This document shows positions 5,380-6,524 of a stretch of 6,524 nt of DNA, piece after piece. The stretch comes from an uncultured Burkholderiales bacterium (GTDB taxonomy: Bacteria > Pseudomonadota > Gammaproteobacteria > Burkholderiales > Burkholderiaceae_C): positions 1-6,524 of the forward strand of contig CAIODK010000323.1 of assembly GCA_903856995.1 (NCBI GenBank), read 5' to 3'. The notes under the pieces were generated by a model, which made no database searches, was not told the DNA's origin, and saw only the letters and a program-made list of their open reading frames with translations. The translations under genes and the position numbers were made by a program. Positions within the stretch are counted from its first letter, which is position 1. Every line of letters begins with the position of its first letter.

Positions 5380-6524
5380 CTACCGTCGCTTGCCATGCAG
5401 CAAGGCGATGTTCATTTCGGCCGAGAGCGTGCTGGCATAAAACTTATCAATCATCTCCACCGACGTTCTGGCGTTGCGTGCCAGCGTCAATAAATCAATA
5501 TTGCCGCCATAAATCAAGCGAAACGTGATCGCCGTGTGCCGAAGGCTATACAGCGTTCGATCCGTCCCATGCGGGCCCGCTTTGATGCCCAGATCTTTCA
5601 AAATCCAGTTAAAAGACCAACCCGAAATATCCAGCACCAAGCGGCGATTGAGCTCTTCTGGGAAAAAAACATAATCATTGGGCTCGCCATAGCCGCGCGA
5701 CTTTTGGTAAGCCAACAACTGCTTGTAGATATTGACAGCCGGCGCAAGGCTGACCGTTGCCGCCTTATGGCGCTTGACCTCTGGCAAGTTCAGACGCACA
5801 TAGTTGTAGGCCCCCTGAATGACTTCAATATGTTTGTTCTTGATTTGACGGATATCGCCAGGCCTCACAAAGGTATAGACCATGAAGCGGATCAGCCAAT
5901 TCATTTCTCGCGGCATTTGGTGGTAATCACGCTTGATCCAAGCCTTGTTCCCCTCGCCCCAGTCGGTGAATTTCACGGTTCGTAGCTGCTTTGATCTGCG
6001 CAAAATCGCCTGATACTCGGTCGCCGTGAACGCCCCCCTCGAGTTGGGTTGCGCCTTGAGTGAGGGGAAGCTAGGCACCGCCTGGATGATGTTTCGCCGA
6101 CACATCAACTGCAACAGCTTGCGCGTGTGCGCGATATAGCCCTGCATCGTCGAGGCCGCCAGCTTCTTGGCTGTCAGAAAGGTGAGGAACTCCGTCAAAA
6201 CCTGTGCATTGATTCTGTTCAAAGAGTGGGACTTGAAGAAATCAAAAATCAAACCCTCAAGCCTTATTTTTGCCATCACGTAGGACGCGTGTTTGATCTC
6301 ATCGCGGCTCACCTTCTCTAGCTCTGCCCGCAACACGTCCTCAATCAGATCGTGCAGCAACTGCTGGTTGCTGGCCTCTGAAATGACATCTTTGCTCGCT
6401 TTGGGCACATAGATGCCTGACGCCTCTAGGCTGCGAAATATCTGGGTCGCAAAAACCTTGGCCTCGTCGATATCGGTCGTTTTGAGGCTTTGGATCGTGT
6501 AACGGCCCAAGTTGTAGAGCCGCA
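5380..6524 (-). CDS. Tyrosine recombinase / phage-type integrase (5' end outside the window)
   Basis: At least 381 residues of a site-specific integrase. The frame is still open at the right edge (RLYNLGRYTIQSLKTTD), so the start lies outside; an internal TTG at 6510 is not a credible start. An N-terminal arm-type/SAM-like region is followed by the catalytic domain. Catalytic arginine I is in FVRPGDIRQIK (codon 5863-5865), box II is LYSLRHTAIT with arginine at 5539-5541, and the nucleophilic tyrosine is in IDKFYAS (codon 5437-5439). The usual His of HxxR is Tyr here, and the usual box III His is Thr (ARTSVEM). I recall this GTSVEM-like variant from other proteobacterial integrases, so it need not mean loss of activity. 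Sixty-base samples inside it are about 42-52% GC, against about 60-70% in the catabolic genes. It converges on the MarR gene with 23 bases between and suggests an integrative element. Confidence 0.85.
   Translation of the reverse strand, partial: RLYNLGRYTIQSLKTTDIDEAKVFATQIFRSLEASGIYVPKASKDVISEASNQQLLHDLIEDVLRAELEKVSRDEIKHASYVMAKIRLEGLIFDFFKSHSLNRINAQVLTEFLTFLTAKKLAASTMQGYIAHTRKLLQLMCRRNIIQAVPSFPSLKAQPNSRGAFTATEYQAILRRSKQLRTVKFTDWGEGNKAWIKRDYHQMPREMNWLIRFMVYTFVRPGDIRQIKNKHIEVIQGAYNYVRLNLPEVKRHKAATVSLAPAVNIYKQLLAYQKSRGYGEPNDYVFFPEELNRRLVLDISGWSFNWILKDLGIKAGPHGTDRTLYSLRHTAITFRLIYGGNIDLLTLARNARTSVEMIDKFYASTLSAEMNIALLHGKRR

Noticed and set aside
56..6417. An 11-base direct repeat (CACATAGATGC) near both ends of the window, considered as a possible attachment site pair
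   Set aside because: Repeats of this length are expected by chance several times in 6.5 kb. Both copies lie inside coding sequence (decarboxylase and integrase) and show no extension.

Overview
The window looks like a fragment of a betaproteobacterial (Burkholderiales, probably Comamonadaceae-type) chromosome, island or plasmid. The evidence is a Bug/TTT-type periplasmic receptor, GC-rich codon use in the catabolic genes, and a phthalate degradation gene set typical of that group. The genus cannot be fixed from the sequence alone.

Almost the whole window (1-5356) is an o-phthalate catabolic cluster of the 4,5-dioxygenase type, arranged as two divergent operons around an AT-rich control region at about 2620-2723. 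Leftward (minus strand) run the Rieske oxygenase of phthalate 4,5-dioxygenase (1354-2619), a TTT-family periplasmic receptor (330-1334) and the N-terminal third of 4,5-dihydroxyphthalate decarboxylase (1-326, cut by the window edge). Rightward (plus strand) run the phthalate dioxygenase reductase (2724-3677), a Gfo/Idh/MocA-type cis-4,5-dihydrodiol-phthalate dehydrogenase (3674-4867) and a MarR-family regulator (4868-5356). Within each operon the genes overlap, abut or are separated by fewer than 20 bases.

Together the enzymes explain a complete route. The receptor captures an aromatic carboxylate in the periplasm. Reductase plus oxygenase convert phthalate to the cis-4,5-dihydrodiol, the dehydrogenase rearomatises it to 4,5-dihydroxyphthalate, and the decarboxylase gives protocatechuate. 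No transporter membrane subunits and no protocatechuate ring-cleavage genes are in the window.

The control region carries two good sigma-70-like promoters facing opposite ways, with overlapping -10 boxes. A near-palindrome lies across both -10 boxes and a second inverted repeat lies on the leftward -35. The MarR protein encoded at the end of the rightward operon is the natural candidate to bind there and control both operons and itself.

At the right end (5380-6524, minus strand, 5' end outside the window) is a tyrosine recombinase/phage-type integrase, visibly less GC-rich than the cluster and convergent with it. It suggests that the cluster sits beside or inside an integrative element. There is no gene-free stretch longer than 300 bases. 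The pathway itself is known; the less ordinary points are the split-operon layout with one shared operator, the receptor embedded in the pathway operon, and the integrase boundary.
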